From the NCBI RefSeq assembly GCF_039539965.1, contig NZ_BAABED010000001.1:4092001-4156000 (forward strand): a stretch of DNA of 64,000 nucleotides, given 5' to 3'. The notes under the pieces are model-generated. The model ran no database searches and had not been told where the DNA came from. It saw only the letters and a program-made list of their open reading frames with translations. Position 1 is the stretch's first letter. Each line of letters begins with the position of its first letter. This document shows positions 1 to 8,014 of this stretch, in pieces. The position numbers and the translations under genes were made by a program. The DNA comes from Arthrobacter methylotrophus. GTDB taxonomy: Bacteria; Actinomycetota; Actinomycetes; Actinomycetales; Micrococcaceae.

Positions 1-637
1 TCCTGCCGGTGTGGAAAACCGGAACGGCGATAGAGCAGGAACCCAGCCGAACTTCCTCGACTGTGGTGGCGTAACCCTGTTCTCGGATCTGCGTAAGTTC
101 AGCGGACAGTTTCCTGGGGTCAACGTGGGTGTGCGCGGTGTGCCGGTCGAGTTGCCGGTTGAGGTATGCGTCGCGGACCCAGTCCTCCTCGAAAGCGAGG
201 ATCACCTTCCCGACGGCGGTCGCGTGCATCGGCAGCCGCCCTCCCACACGCGAGGCGCGTGGAACGCGCTTTGACCCGTAGACGCGGTCAATGTACAGCA
301 CTTCGTAGCCGGCTCGGACGGCCAGATGGGCGGTTTCCCCGGTGAGGGAGAAAAGATCCTGGACGTAAGGCCGGGCCGCGTCGCGAAGCTGGCGGCCGGT
401 ATTCTGGGCAAGCTCCCAGAGCCGTATGCCCAGCTGGTAGCGGCCGTTGGGTTCGCGGGAGAGGAAGCCCCAGTCGGTGAGTTCGTTGACCAAACGGTGC
501 GCCGTGCTCAGCGGGAGACCGGATTTCTCGGCGATGTCCGTCAGGCTCAGGGCGCCCCGGGACTTTTCGAAGGCCTCCAGGATGGCCAGGACCTTCGAGG
601 TCACCGTCCTGCCGGGTTCGCGGCTGCCGCCCGCCAT
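1..637 (-). CDS. IclR-family transcriptional regulator (C-terminus beyond window)
   Basis: The first 212 residues are visible; the gene runs off the left edge. The N-terminal winged helix (about residues 10-65, recognition segment SLTDIAEKSGLPLSTAHRLV) is followed by the start of the IclR effector domain (TGETAHLAVRAGYEVLYIDR, then GGRLPMHATAVGKVILAF). This layout is typical of IclR repressors and activators of catabolic genes. The start is the ATG at 637, preceded by a strong AAAGGAGG site. It lies 68 bases downstream of an HD-domain gene on the same strand. The target cannot be deduced because downstream genes are outside the window. The family call is firm, the effector unknown. Confidence 0.93.
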   Translation of the reverse strand, partial: MAGGSREPGRTVTSKVLAILEAFEKSRGALSLTDIAEKSGLPLSTAHRLVNELTDWGFLSREPNGRYQLGIRLWELAQNTGRQLRDAARPYVQDLFSLTGETAHLAVRAGYEVLYIDRVYGSKRVPRASRVGGRLPMHATAVGKVILAFEEDWVRDAYLNRQLDRHTAHTHVDPRKLSAELTQIREQGYATTVEEVRLGSCSIAVPVFHTGR

Positions 638-705
638 CGTGACCTCCTTTGTCCGCGTGGGCCCAATACAACCGGCATCCGGCATCCGGCCACCCGGATC
701 AGAGT

Positions 706-1392
706 CTAGTCTGCGGTCAGGAGCTCTCGCCGTTGCGGCCACAGCGTGACTGATTCCAGTGCGGTCAGTGCGTGGGCAATGGTGTTCGCTTCCTTCGTGA
801 AGAGGTGGCCGTGGACTCTCTGGCTGCAGAGGTGCAGAGCACGGCCTCGGTCCAGCCCGAACCAGTCCATGACGGTGTCGATGCCGTGCGGGCTGAGCCG
901 CCATGTCTTGTCCGAGTCCTTGACGATTGCGTCCTCGATCGAGAGCGCCTCGCGCCGGGAGTCGTGACCGTCGATGATCGCCAGGATCGCCGGTACTTTT
1001 GCGGGGTCATAGCCTGTCGCCGCCAGGATGCCGGCTGCCAGCCGCGCGCCTTCCTTTTCATGGAGGAGGACAAGATCCCGCCTCCCGCCTCCCGGCGCAA
1101 TCGCCTCCAGTACCTCGTCCGGCGGTACCTGGGACCATCCGACGTCGTGCAGCATCAGGGCAGGAAGGACCACAGCAGCGTCGGCCTCGGGGTGCGATTC
1201 CAGCAAGGCATAAGCAAGACCCAGTGCATACAAAGTGTGTGCGTCGTTGTCGCGGACACGCAACAACGGAGCAGCCAGCTCCCAGACGGCAACGAGACCC
1301 GGATCCAGGGCAATAACACCGTCGGGTTCCGCTTCGATGCCGGCGGAGACATCCTGGCCATAATGGTTTGCAGCAGGCAGCAACTTGGTCAT
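706..1392 (-). CDS. HD-domain metal-dependent phosphohydrolase-like protein
   Basis: A 228-residue soluble protein with the HD superfamily layout. His52, the paired His82-Asp83 in LMLHDVGW, His111 in LLHEKEG and the segment IIDGHDSRR (His143/Asp144) are the likely metal ligands. Family members hydrolyse phosphate esters or nucleotides; the substrate here is unknown. The start is ATG 1392 with a GGGAGG stretch upstream. The IclR gene follows on the same strand after 68 bases, so the regulator may share its transcript or control this region. There is no signal peptide or membrane segment, so it is expected in the cytosol. Confidence 0.85.
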   Translation of the reverse strand: MTKLLPAANHYGQDVSAGIEAEPDGVIALDPGLVAVWELAAPLLRVRDNDAHTLYALGLAYALLESHPEADAAVVLPALMLHDVGWSQVPPDEVLEAIAPGGGRRDLVLLHEKEGARLAAGILAATGYDPAKVPAILAIIDGHDSRREALSIEDAIVKDSDKTWRLSPHGIDTVMDWFGLDRGRALHLCSQRVHGHLFTKEANTIAHALTALESVTLWPQRRELLTAD

Positions 1393-1506
1393 GCTGCAAC
1401 CATCCTCCCTGGTTCACGACCGCCGCAACGGAATATTCCCGCTCAGTGGAAGCTAACTGGCCGGAACGAGGGACCTCCCCTGCGGCGGTGTTGACGCAAC
1501 GCGGTC

Positions 1507-1710
1507 TTAGGCGCCTTCCTTGCGGATTCCGTAATGGTGCCCCTGATCATCTGATTCGACGACGAAATGCCCGAGCTCCTCCTCCGACGCCGTCTCGAAG
1601 TCGTCATGCTTGTGGACTACAGGCGTATCAATGTCGCCCCGCGTCGCCGGGCCGAACCAGAAACGCAGTCGATCGGTCACCTTCATAAAGCTATCGAGTG
1701 CATGTCCCAC
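1507..1710 (-). CDS. Small conserved protein, paralogue of the gene at 1844-2068
   Basis: A 67-residue protein starting at GTG 1710, chosen because an AAGGAGGTG ribosome site lies just upstream; the open frame continues further upstream without such a site. Its N-terminal part (SFMKVTDRLRFWFGPA) matches the neighbouring protein (RFMRATGRLRIIFGPA), giving the shared pattern FM-basic-x-T-x-RLR-x2-FGPA. The C-terminal half is acidic and histidine-containing (HKHDDFETASEEELGHF). There is no signal peptide or transmembrane segment. I do not recognise a function. It is probably a small Micrococcaceae-specific family. Confidence 0.75.
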   Translation of the reverse strand: MGHALDSFMKVTDRLRFWFGPATRGDIDTPVVHKHDDFETASEEELGHFVVESDDQGHHYGIRKEGA

Positions 1711-1843
1711 AATTCCCACCTCCTTCCCCGCTGCGAGGTCCAGCCGTGCGGTTGGACCTGAGTGGTTCCAGTGAGGCAATTTTACGCCCCGAACCCCCAA
1801 AAGGACCGAGTGGGCCCACCCCGGCCGGGCCCTTTGAAGGCCT

Positions 1844-2068
1844 TTAGCGCAGGGACTTGTCCTCGGGGTTCTTGGGGACCACGTAGGTGCTGCCGTCCGG
1901 CCGGCGGATGGTCTCCCATTGTTGCGCTTCAGCCTGGCGCTGCTTGAGGAGCCGCTGGTTTTCCTCGGTCATTTCGTGGTCCAGGGAACTACTGTGGGCC
2001 GGTCCGAAAATGATCCGCAGCCTGCCGGTCGCACGCATGAATCTCTGGGTCATGGTCTCTTTGGCCAC
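1844..2068 (-). CDS. Small conserved protein, paralogue of the gene at 1507-1710
   Basis: A 74-residue basic protein with GTG start at 2068 and a GAGAAGG site upstream; an ATG five codons later is a possible alternative. It shares the RLR-x2-FGPA core with the neighbouring small protein, followed by a helical Glu/Gln-rich segment (ENQRLLKQRQAEAQQW) and a positively charged tail (YVVPKNPEDKSLR). It is divergent from the MarR-type regulator at 2176, and the intergenic region carries a palindrome that could control both. Function unknown. The similarity to its neighbour supports it as a real gene. Confidence 0.75.
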   Translation of the reverse strand: MAKETMTQRFMRATGRLRIIFGPAHSSSLDHEMTEENQRLLKQRQAEAQQWETIRRPDGSTYVVPKNPEDKSLR

Positions 2069-2109
2069 CTGGTCTGCCTTCTCTCAAAGGATGTTGTGCT
2101 TTAAGCGTA

Positions 2110-2130
2110 CACTAACAATTAGTGCACTAA
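2110..2130. promoter_or_regulatory. Palindromic operator candidate in divergent MarR promoter region
   Basis: CACTAA (2110-2115), TTAGTG (2119-2124) and CACTAA (2125-2130) form two overlapping inverted repeats, including the perfect 12-bp palindrome TTAGTGCACTAA. It lies between the small protein gene on the minus strand and the MarR/OhrR-type gene. MarR proteins usually bind such sites and repress themselves, so autoregulation is a reasonable inference. Confidence 0.55.
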
Positions 2131-2175
2131 CTATCGTCCGGGTACCCGACCGCCCGACGCAGAATGGAGCAAGCC

Positions 2176-2679
2176 ATGGCCGACACAGGCGCACCCATCC
2201 CACGTGAATCCACCACGCAGCGTGACGACGAGCTATTGCTGGAGCGTCAGTTGTGCTTCGCCCTGACCGTCGCGTCGCGGAGCGTAGTGGGTGTCTATAA
2301 GCCGGTGCTCGAAAAAATGGGACTCACGCACCCGCAATATCTCGTGATGCTGGCCCTTTGGGAACGCAGCCCGCGGACACTCAAGGACATCAGCGAAGCT
2401 CTCCTGCACGAGCCGGCGACCCTCTCGCCTATCCTGCGCCGGCTTGAGGAAGCGGGCTACGTGATCCGCAATCGCATCCATGGAAACGAACGGGCCCTCG
2501 CCATCACACTGACTGAAACCGGGGCCGCCCTCAGGCAGCAGGCGACGGCCGTGCCGGGAACCATCATGGAGCGACTCCACCTCACGCGGGCCGAGGTCGC
2601 AGAACTGCATCGGGCCATGACCGGGCTCATCGAGGCCACCCAGCACCCGGCTGCCGGCACGGGCGATAAACTGGCATAA
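2176..2679 (+). CDS. MarR-family regulator, OhrR-like peroxide sensor
   Basis: A winged-helix regulator of 167 residues from ATG 2176 (GGAG six bases upstream; an ATG at 2164 is possible but lacks a site). The N-terminal motif RQLCFALTVASR holds a cysteine (Cys27) at the position of the peroxide-sensing cysteine of OhrR, and LTHPQYLVMLALWE matches the OhrR helix that carries the conserved tyrosine. The DNA-binding part is ISEALLHEPATLSPILRRLE. OhrR proteins derepress organic hydroperoxide resistance genes on cysteine oxidation, but no ohr gene is adjacent here. It is followed after 14 bases by an inhibitor-like lipoprotein gene, so the two may be cotranscribed. OhrR-like is inferred; MarR family is certain. 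Confidence 0.9.
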   Translation: MADTGAPIPRESTTQRDDELLLERQLCFALTVASRSVVGVYKPVLEKMGLTHPQYLVMLALWERSPRTLKDISEALLHEPATLSPILRRLEEAGYVIRNRIHGNERALAITLTETGAALRQQATAVPGTIMERLHLTRAEVAELHRAMTGLIEATQHPAAGTGDKLA

Positions 2680-2693
2680 ATCAAGGAGAACCC

Positions 2694-3215
2694 ATGCGCC
2701 TGCGAATAGTCCGGTCAGTGCTGGCCGTCCTCGCCGTCGCCGGGCTCGCTGCCTGCACGCCGGGTCCCGGAGGCGGTTCGCCCAGCAGCCCGGCCCCTGG
2801 CAGCAGCGCTTCCTCCACGCCGTCGGGCAGTCCTACCGGACCGTTGCCGGGCGCACCCGGCACGCCGGGCCGCGGAGACGCCGAACTTTCCATCATCGTC
2901 AAGCTTTCCCCCACGGCAGCGCCAGAAAGCTACACGCTCGTTTGCACCAACGGCGTGCCCGCCGCAGAGAGCCACCACCCCACGGCAGCCGCAGCGTGCG
3001 CGGCCTTGAAGAAGAACCCCAAGCTCCTCACGCGGCCGCCACGCCCCAGCGAGCAAGTCTGCGACCAGCGCTACGGCGGACCCCAGACGGCAACAGTCAC
3101 GGGGACGGTGGATGGCGTGGGCGTCGCATCCTCGTACAAACTCACTGACGGTTGCGAAATCGCGGCATGGGCCGCCGTCGCCGACATCCTAGGTTCGAGC
3201 GGTGCTGGAGCCTAG
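2694..3215 (+). CDS. Subtilisin-inhibitor-like (SSI family) lipoprotein
   Basis: 173 residues. Residues 1-20 are a lipoprotein signal ending in the lipobox LAAC, so the mature protein should be anchored outside the membrane through Cys20. A Pro/Ser/Gly-rich linker (about 21-60) precedes a domain with Streptomyces subtilisin inhibitor features: a first cysteine pair (LVCTNG and AAACAAL) and a second pair (VCDQRYGGP and TDGCEIAAW). By alignment with SSI, the residue two after the third cysteine, Gln, would be the P1 position. The start has AAGGAG upstream. The next gene begins inside this one (14-base overlap). A secreted subtilase is encoded convergently about 1.6 kb downstream. Protease inhibition is inferred from family only. 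Confidence 0.85.
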   Translation: MRLRIVRSVLAVLAVAGLAACTPGPGGGSPSSPAPGSSASSTPSGSPTGPLPGAPGTPGRGDAELSIIVKLSPTAAPESYTLVCTNGVPAAESHHPTAAAACAALKKNPKLLTRPPRPSEQVCDQRYGGPQTATVTGTVDGVGVASSYKLTDGCEIAAWAAVADILGSSGAGA

Positions 3216-4155
3216 GCCAAGGCACCTCCCGCAAGAGACATGGCTCGCGCTGGAGGCTGCCCACCACGAACGCGTCGAGCGCTATGCCAAGCCATACCTT
3301 GCCCGCCGCTCCGCTGGCGAGAAGCATCCCGTTGAAGATTTCCTCTTCACCTATTACACCCAGAAGCCCGGCCAGCTGCTGCGCTGGCACCCCGGCGACG
3401 GCGTCGTCCTGTCCGGCCCCAAGGCGGCAGAACGGGCCGGGTGGAAGTACTACCGAGCACTCGACGACGGCGCGCTGGCGGCCGCCGGCCTCACCGCCGG
3501 TACCGTCGCAGTCACCTTCGATCGCGGACAGTTCGTGGCCGACCGCACCGAGGCCGTCCGCTTCGCCGGCATCATCCTCGCGGGCACCGTCGCGCGGCCC
3601 GCCCAGTTTGGCTGCTTCGGGCTGCACGAATGGGCCATGGTCTACCGCCAGGACAAGTTCGAGCTGCGTCACGAATACCTCAAGCTGCGGCTGGGCTCCG
3701 AAGGCACGGACGCCGTGGTGGAAGACAACCGGATCCGCTGCTCGCACTTCGACGCTTTCCGTTTCTACACCCCGGACGCGATCCTGCTCAACGAGCTCAC
3801 CCCCACACGGGACAAGCAACGCACCATGGAGCAACCCGGATGCCTGCACGCCAACATGGACCTCTACAAATGGGCATACAAACTGGCACCGGCCCTCCCG
3901 AGCGAGCTGGTGATGGACTGCTTCGAACTGTCCTGGCGGATCCGGGCGATGGACATGCAGGCCTCACCCTACGATCTTGAAGAATGGGGCTACCCGGCCA
4001 TCAGGATCGAGACACCGCAGGGCAAAGCCGAGTACGTTGAGTATCAGCGGGCATTCGCAGCAGAGGCCCAAGCACTCCGCGCAAGGGTCCTGGAGAAAGT
4101 GGAGCCGCTGCTGGAGCTCCTCGGGCCGGCCCAGTCTCACAAAGGAAACCCATGA
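3202..4155 (+). CDS. Conserved actinobacterial protein, often annotated 3-methyladenine DNA glycosylase
   Basis: A 317-residue soluble protein with GTG start at 3202, overlapping the preceding gene by 14 bases and the following one by 4, which suggests translational coupling. Recognisable blocks are RRSAGEKHPVEDFLFTYY near residues 35-52, QLLRWHPGDGVV, and LHANMDLYKWAYKLAP near residue 215. I recall proteins with these blocks being labelled 3-methyladenine DNA glycosylase in actinobacterial genomes. I see no helix-hairpin-helix or other glycosylase signature that proves this. It sits between two inhibitor-like genes, an unexplained arrangement. The coding call is strong, the activity uncertain. 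Confidence 0.85.
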   Translation: MLEPRPRHLPQETWLALEAAHHERVERYAKPYLARRSAGEKHPVEDFLFTYYTQKPGQLLRWHPGDGVVLSGPKAAERAGWKYYRALDDGALAAAGLTAGTVAVTFDRGQFVADRTEAVRFAGIILAGTVARPAQFGCFGLHEWAMVYRQDKFELRHEYLKLRLGSEGTDAVVEDNRIRCSHFDAFRFYTPDAILLNELTPTRDKQRTMEQPGCLHANMDLYKWAYKLAPALPSELVMDCFELSWRIRAMDMQASPYDLEEWGYPAIRIETPQGKAEYVEYQRAFAAEAQALRARVLEKVEPLLELLGPAQSHKGNP

Positions 4156-4523
4156 CTTCAAACAAGGGAAAGTACGACGTCGAACTCACCATCACGTTGA
4201 CGGAGGCACCCGGCGCCGTGGAACACGAGTTCGTCCTGCTCGGCTCCGGCGGCGAAGTCTCCCAGGGCTCAACCCTTCCGGACCCCCGCGCGGCGCTTGC
4301 CGCCGTCGAGCAATTCGGCGAAGAGATCTTCTTTCCGATCCCACGGCCGGACCGGATTTGCACCCAGCAATACGGCGGTCCGCAGGTAGCCGTGGTGACG
4401 GGCCGGTTCCGCGGACGGGAAGTCAGCAGCCGCTTCAGCCGGACGGACGGTTGCGAGATCGCCCGATGGCGCACCATGGCCGCGCTCCTCGGCGGGGTGG
4501 CTGGATCCACGGGAAACATCTGA
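4152..4523 (+). CDS. Cytosolic SSI-domain-like protein
   Basis: 123 residues, ATG overlapping the upstream stop (ATGA). The protein has no signal peptide. Its second half (ICTQQYGGPQVAVVTG, then TDGCEIARW) clearly matches the SSI-like lipoprotein at 2694 (VCDQRYGGPQTATVTG, TDGCEIAAW). The first SSI cysteine pair is missing: the corresponding positions are in FVLLGSGG and AALAAV. It may thus be an intracellular derivative of the inhibitor fold that lost one disulfide. The remaining two cysteines could still pair or be free. Function unknown. The matching gene upstream suggests an ancient duplication. Confidence 0.8.
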   Translation: MTSNKGKYDVELTITLTEAPGAVEHEFVLLGSGGEVSQGSTLPDPRAALAAVEQFGEEIFFPIPRPDRICTQQYGGPQVAVVTGRFRGREVSSRFSRTDGCEIARWRTMAALLGGVAGSTGNI

Positions 4524-4635
4524 CCCTCCATCACAAATCCCCCCACCCCGCCCAACCCTCAATCACAAATCCCCCCACCCCACCCAACCCTCCATCACAA
4601 ATCCCCCCACCCCGCCCAACCCTCCATCACAAATC
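4524..4635. repeat. Tandem 32-bp repeat, 3.5 copies
   Basis: Units at 4524-4555, 4556-4587 and 4588-4619, with a half unit at 4620-4635. Each starts CCCTCCATCACAAATC and continues as a C-rich tract ending in CCCAA. Units differ at only one or two bases. There are no spacers, so this is a simple tandem array, not CRISPR. It lies directly after the stop codon of the SSI-like gene. Confidence 0.95.
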
Positions 4636-4764
4636 TGCAGGAGTCCCCGTCGATTGGACTCAAAAGTGAGGGAGCGTCGGGGATTTCGACCAAATAGCCG
4701 AGCGGGCGTCGCAGCGGTAGAGGCGCTACCCACAAGGACGACGCGCGCCCAGAAAAGGCACAGA

Positions 4765-4811
4765 ATAACAACAGCGGCCGGCGGGATACTCCCGCCGGCC
4801 GCTGTTGTTAT
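4765..4811. terminator. Bidirectional terminator between convergent genes
   Basis: A perfect 22-bp inverted repeat (4765-4786 and 4790-4811) with a three-base loop TAC. The outer ends are A/T-rich (ATAACAACAG and CTGTTGTTAT) and the centre GC-rich. It separates the plus-strand inhibitor operon from the minus-strand subtilase gene and can serve both directions. Confidence 0.9.
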
Positions 4812-4837
4812 GTGTCCGTCAGACCATCATTGCCACA

Positions 4838-7800
4838 TCACGTGGCGTTGTTTGGCTGCTCTTCTCTTTCATTCCTCAGCTTGCCCTTGCCGTGATCGCC
4901 CTCTTGATCCTCCTGCGGCGCCACGGAGACGCTGCCGTTCGCCGAGACCAGCACAGAGACGAAAGTCGGCGCACTGGTACCGGCAAACGTGAGCCGGCCG
5001 AGGTAGGAGCCCGGCGTCAGCTTGGTCCACGCAAACGTGAGCTTCCCGGCTTTGCCGTTTTTCAGCTGGATCGGATTGGGAGTGACGGTCGCGTTGCCTT
5101 GGTTCGCACCCAGGATGGCGACATCAACGCTGGCCTTGGTGGCCCGGCTCCCGGGGCTCGCGGACAGGTTCGCGATGACGGTGTAATCCCCCGCCTCCGG
5201 GTTGTCGAGGGAGAGCGATTCACTGGCACTGGGTGTGGCGGCTGTGAACAACTGACCCGACGGCGAAAACACATACAGGTCGAAATCCGCGGAAGGATCG
5301 GCGGAGATCACCGAGAACTTCGCAAAAGCCGTTCCGGGAGCAACCGTGGCGGTCTTGACGAAGTTCGAGGCATTGCTTGCCATGGACACAGGGCCCGGAG
5401 TGAGCTGCGCCGCCGAAGAATCAGCCTTCGAGAGGCCGTCAATAGTCACGGCCGTCGGCGAGTCGGAACCGGAGACAATGTTGATGTCCCCCGAGCCGCT
5501 TGCTTGCTGGGAGGTGAAGGCTGCGCTCTTGGAAGCAACCACCGACTGGGGACGGACCGCAATCGGGGAGACCACCGTCTTATCGGCGCCCTCCCACTTC
5601 AGTGATCCCATGGCGAACGTACCGAGGGCGGCAGTCTTGTTTTCGAAGGTCACCTTGAAGGTCTTCTGCTGGCCGACTTCGTTGAAGTTCAGCACGGACG
5701 GAGTGACTTTGACGTCGACCCCAGGGACGTCGACCGTAGCCCGGTAGAGTCCAGGGGTCAGTGCCGTGACCGTACGCGTGACCTCGATTTTGCCGGCCAG
5801 GTTTCCAAGGGCGAACGACGGAAGGTTCATGTCGCGCGGCAGCGTGGAACCAAGGCCCGGTAAGCCGAGATCGACGCCGGTGCCCTGGATGAATTTCAGG
5901 TAGTCCTCAGTTCCGGCGTCGTACACCAAGCCCGGATCGAGCACGCGGGCCGGGTTCATTTCCCCTGCGCCCGTGGCGAAAACATCGTTGTTCTTGGTTC
6001 CATCGGCCTGCTTGACGTCACTCGCGGTGGTCATCATGGCCGATTTGACCGCAGCCGGAGACCACGCGGGGTTCTTCGCCATGATCAGGGCTCCGAAGCC
6101 TGCAACGTGCGGGGACGCCATGGACGTACCGGACATGAATCCGTACTCGTCACCGTTGCTGCCGATGGGGGAAACCCCTGCCAGCACGGCAACACCGGGA
6201 GCCGAAACGTCCGGCTTCAGCAGATCCGAATCGGTGGCGAGAAGCGGACCGCGCGAAGAGAACCCGGCAATCTGCGGCTGCGCCTCAAGCGGAAGCCCCG
6301 TGGTGTCGTGGTCGACCAGTGAAACAGTGAGCCCCGGGTTGGCCGCAACCTTGTCCTTGATGGCTTGCGAGGCCGGCGGGTTCACGTGGACGGTGGGCAC
6401 TGCGTGCTTGTCCGTGTCCAAAGAGGAATTGGTGAGGTTAACGAGGATCATCCCGACGCCGCCGCCGCGGAGCACCTCAGCACTCTTGGCGACGCGATCA
6501 ACCACGCCGCGGTCACACACCACTACCTTGCCCGCGATCTTCGCCGGGTCCAGGGACCCGGGCGCACAGAGAGCTGCGTTGCCGGTGCCTGAGGCAGCGT
6601 TTGCGGAAAGTACGACGCCGGCCCCGCTCACCTGGCGGTTCATGATGCTGGCCCCGCGGAACTTGCTGCCGTCGGAGAATTCGATCGTTCCCTGGAGCTC
6701 CTGGGAGAACGAGGTAGCCGCGACGGTAGTCATCCAAGGTGCGCCGTGGTTGACCGTACTGGCCTGCGGGCCGGAGTTGCCGGCGGATGCGGCCACGAAG
6801 ATGCCGGCCGAAGCGGCGGAAAGGAATGCCAGCGAGACAGGATCGGTGGTGGTGTCCGTAGCGCCGGAGATGGAGTAGTTCAGGACGTCCACACCGTCGG
6901 CGATCGCTTGGTCGATCGCCGCGATGGCAGCGGAGCTGTAGCAGCCGCCCGTGTTGGGGTCATCGTCTTCCCAGCAGACCTTATAGATCGAGAGCTTGGC
7001 CGCCGGTGCGACGCCGCTCGTCTGGCCGAAGCTGCGGCCATCCACGGACGCCTCCACTCCGGAGTCACCGGCTGCGGTGCTGGCCGTGTGCGTCCCGTGG
7101 CTCGCGACGTCTACGGGCGAGATCAGTTCCTGCGGTGCGCGATGGGCTGGCGGAACAGATTCCAGGAAGGCATCGGCGAAGTAGTGGGTGCTGAGGACCT
7201 TGGAATTGCAGGCGCTGCCGTCGTAGGCCGAGCCGGTTCCGGTGCCTTTCTGGCACTCGCCCACAAAGGTATCTCCGTTGGCTTTCAGCATGGCGATCTT
7301 GCCGTCACTGGTCCGGTACGGGACGCCTACTTTGGGGTTCCCCACAAGCGGCTGGACCGGATCGCCGGCGAAGAACTTGCTCGAGGGGGTGTACCCGGTG
7401 TCAATGACGCCGACCACTGTGCCTTTCCCGGCCTGGTCCTGGCCGCCGAATTGGGTGTTCCAGAGCCCGTTGGGTCCGCTGAGGTTGAGGAAATCAGTGG
7501 TGGAGTAATCAGGAGCGGACTGGGTGTCCGGGGCGACAATCAGGACGCCGGGATTCTTCGCGAGATTAACGGCCTGGTCCGCGGTAAGAGTAGCGCTGAA
7601 GCCGTTGATGGATGCCGTGTAGTCGCGCTTGATGTTCACGTTTTCTTGTTTGGCCACTTCTTGCTGCTTCTGCTGCAAATGGGCCTGGTATTGCTTCACT
7701 TCGGCATTGCCGACGTCCAATTTCTTGCCCGCTTGCGGTTTAGTGGGCACATAACCGGGCGTCCCGCCGTCGTACGTGGCCGCTGGCTTCTCTGCCAGCA

Positions 7801-8014
7801 CCACGACGTAACGGCCATCCTGATAGGACTTGGGGTCGACATTCTTCGGGGCAACCCCAGGGACCGCTGATCCGGAGACCGTTGGCTTGGAAGCGGGCGC
7901 GGCTTGAGCGGGTGTCAACGCCACGGAGGAGAGCAGAAGGGGCAGTCCGACGGCCAATGCCGCAGCTCTTCGAAGCCCCCCGCTTCCAATGAAGCTCTTA
8001 CCTTGTGAATTCAC
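4838..8014 (-). CDS. Secreted subtilisin-like serine protease (S8) with PA domain
   Basis: About 1058 residues from GTG 8014 (a GAAAGGTG site precedes it; the frame opens at GTG 8026, where the site is too close). Positions below count from 8026. A Sec signal peptide ends near residue 43 (AQAAPA). An inhibitor I9-type propeptide spans about 70-170. The catalytic triad is Asp209 (VVGVIDTGY), His310 (ASHGTHTAS) and Ser635 (SGTSMASPHVAG), with oxyanion Asn417 (ASAGNSGP). A PA domain is inserted at about 470-560. The C-terminal half has Fn3-like segments (SVLNFNEVGQQKTFKVTF). The end (DHGKGKLRNEREEQ) is charged and shows no LPXTG sorting signal. It probably acts as an extracellular protease. The nearby SSI-like genes are plausible partners. 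Confidence 0.95.
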   Translation of the reverse strand: MNSQGKSFIGSGGLRRAAALAVGLPLLLSSVALTPAQAAPASKPTVSGSAVPGVAPKNVDPKSYQDGRYVVVLAEKPAATYDGGTPGYVPTKPQAGKKLDVGNAEVKQYQAHLQQKQQEVAKQENVNIKRDYTASINGFSATLTADQAVNLAKNPGVLIVAPDTQSAPDYSTTDFLNLSGPNGLWNTQFGGQDQAGKGTVVGVIDTGYTPSSKFFAGDPVQPLVGNPKVGVPYRTSDGKIAMLKANGDTFVGECQKGTGTGSAYDGSACNSKVLSTHYFADAFLESVPPAHRAPQELISPVDVASHGTHTASTAAGDSGVEASVDGRSFGQTSGVAPAAKLSIYKVCWEDDDPNTGGCYSSAAIAAIDQAIADGVDVLNYSISGATDTTTDPVSLAFLSAASAGIFVAASAGNSGPQASTVNHGAPWMTTVAATSFSQELQGTIEFSDGSKFRGASIMNRQVSGAGVVLSANAASGTGNAALCAPGSLDPAKIAGKVVVCDRGVVDRVAKSAEVLRGGGVGMILVNLTNSSLDTDKHAVPTVHVNPPASQAIKDKVAANPGLTVSLVDHDTTGLPLEAQPQIAGFSSRGPLLATDSDLLKPDVSAPGVAVLAGVSPIGSNGDEYGFMSGTSMASPHVAGFGALIMAKNPAWSPAAVKSAMMTTASDVKQADGTKNNDVFATGAGEMNPARVLDPGLVYDAGTEDYLKFIQGTGVDLGLPGLGSTLPRDMNLPSFALGNLAGKIEVTRTVTALTPGLYRATVDVPGVDVKVTPSVLNFNEVGQQKTFKVTFENKTAALGTFAMGSLKWEGADKTVVSPIAVRPQSVVASKSAAFTSQQASGSGDINIVSGSDSPTAVTIDGLSKADSSAAQLTPGPVSMASNASNFVKTATVAPGTAFAKFSVISADPSADFDLYVFSPSGQLFTAATPSASESLSLDNPEAGDYTVIANLSASPGSRATKASVDVAILGANQGNATVTPNPIQLKNGKAGKLTFAWTKLTPGSYLGRLTFAGTSAPTFVSVLVSANGSVSVAPQEDQEGDHGKGKLRNEREEQPNNAT

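Noticed and set aside
3441..3980. Arg/His-rich frame inside the 3202-4155 gene
   Set aside because: Overlaps a conserved gene in another frame; composition is typical of a shadow frame.
4524..4635. Possible CRISPR array
   Set aside because: The 32-bp units follow each other without spacers and no cas gene is present; it is a tandem repeat.
4680..4760. tRNA-like stretch (GCGGTAGAGGCGCTACC and a TTCGA nearby)
   Set aside because: Order of the elements is wrong, and no acceptor stem or anticodon arm can be formed.
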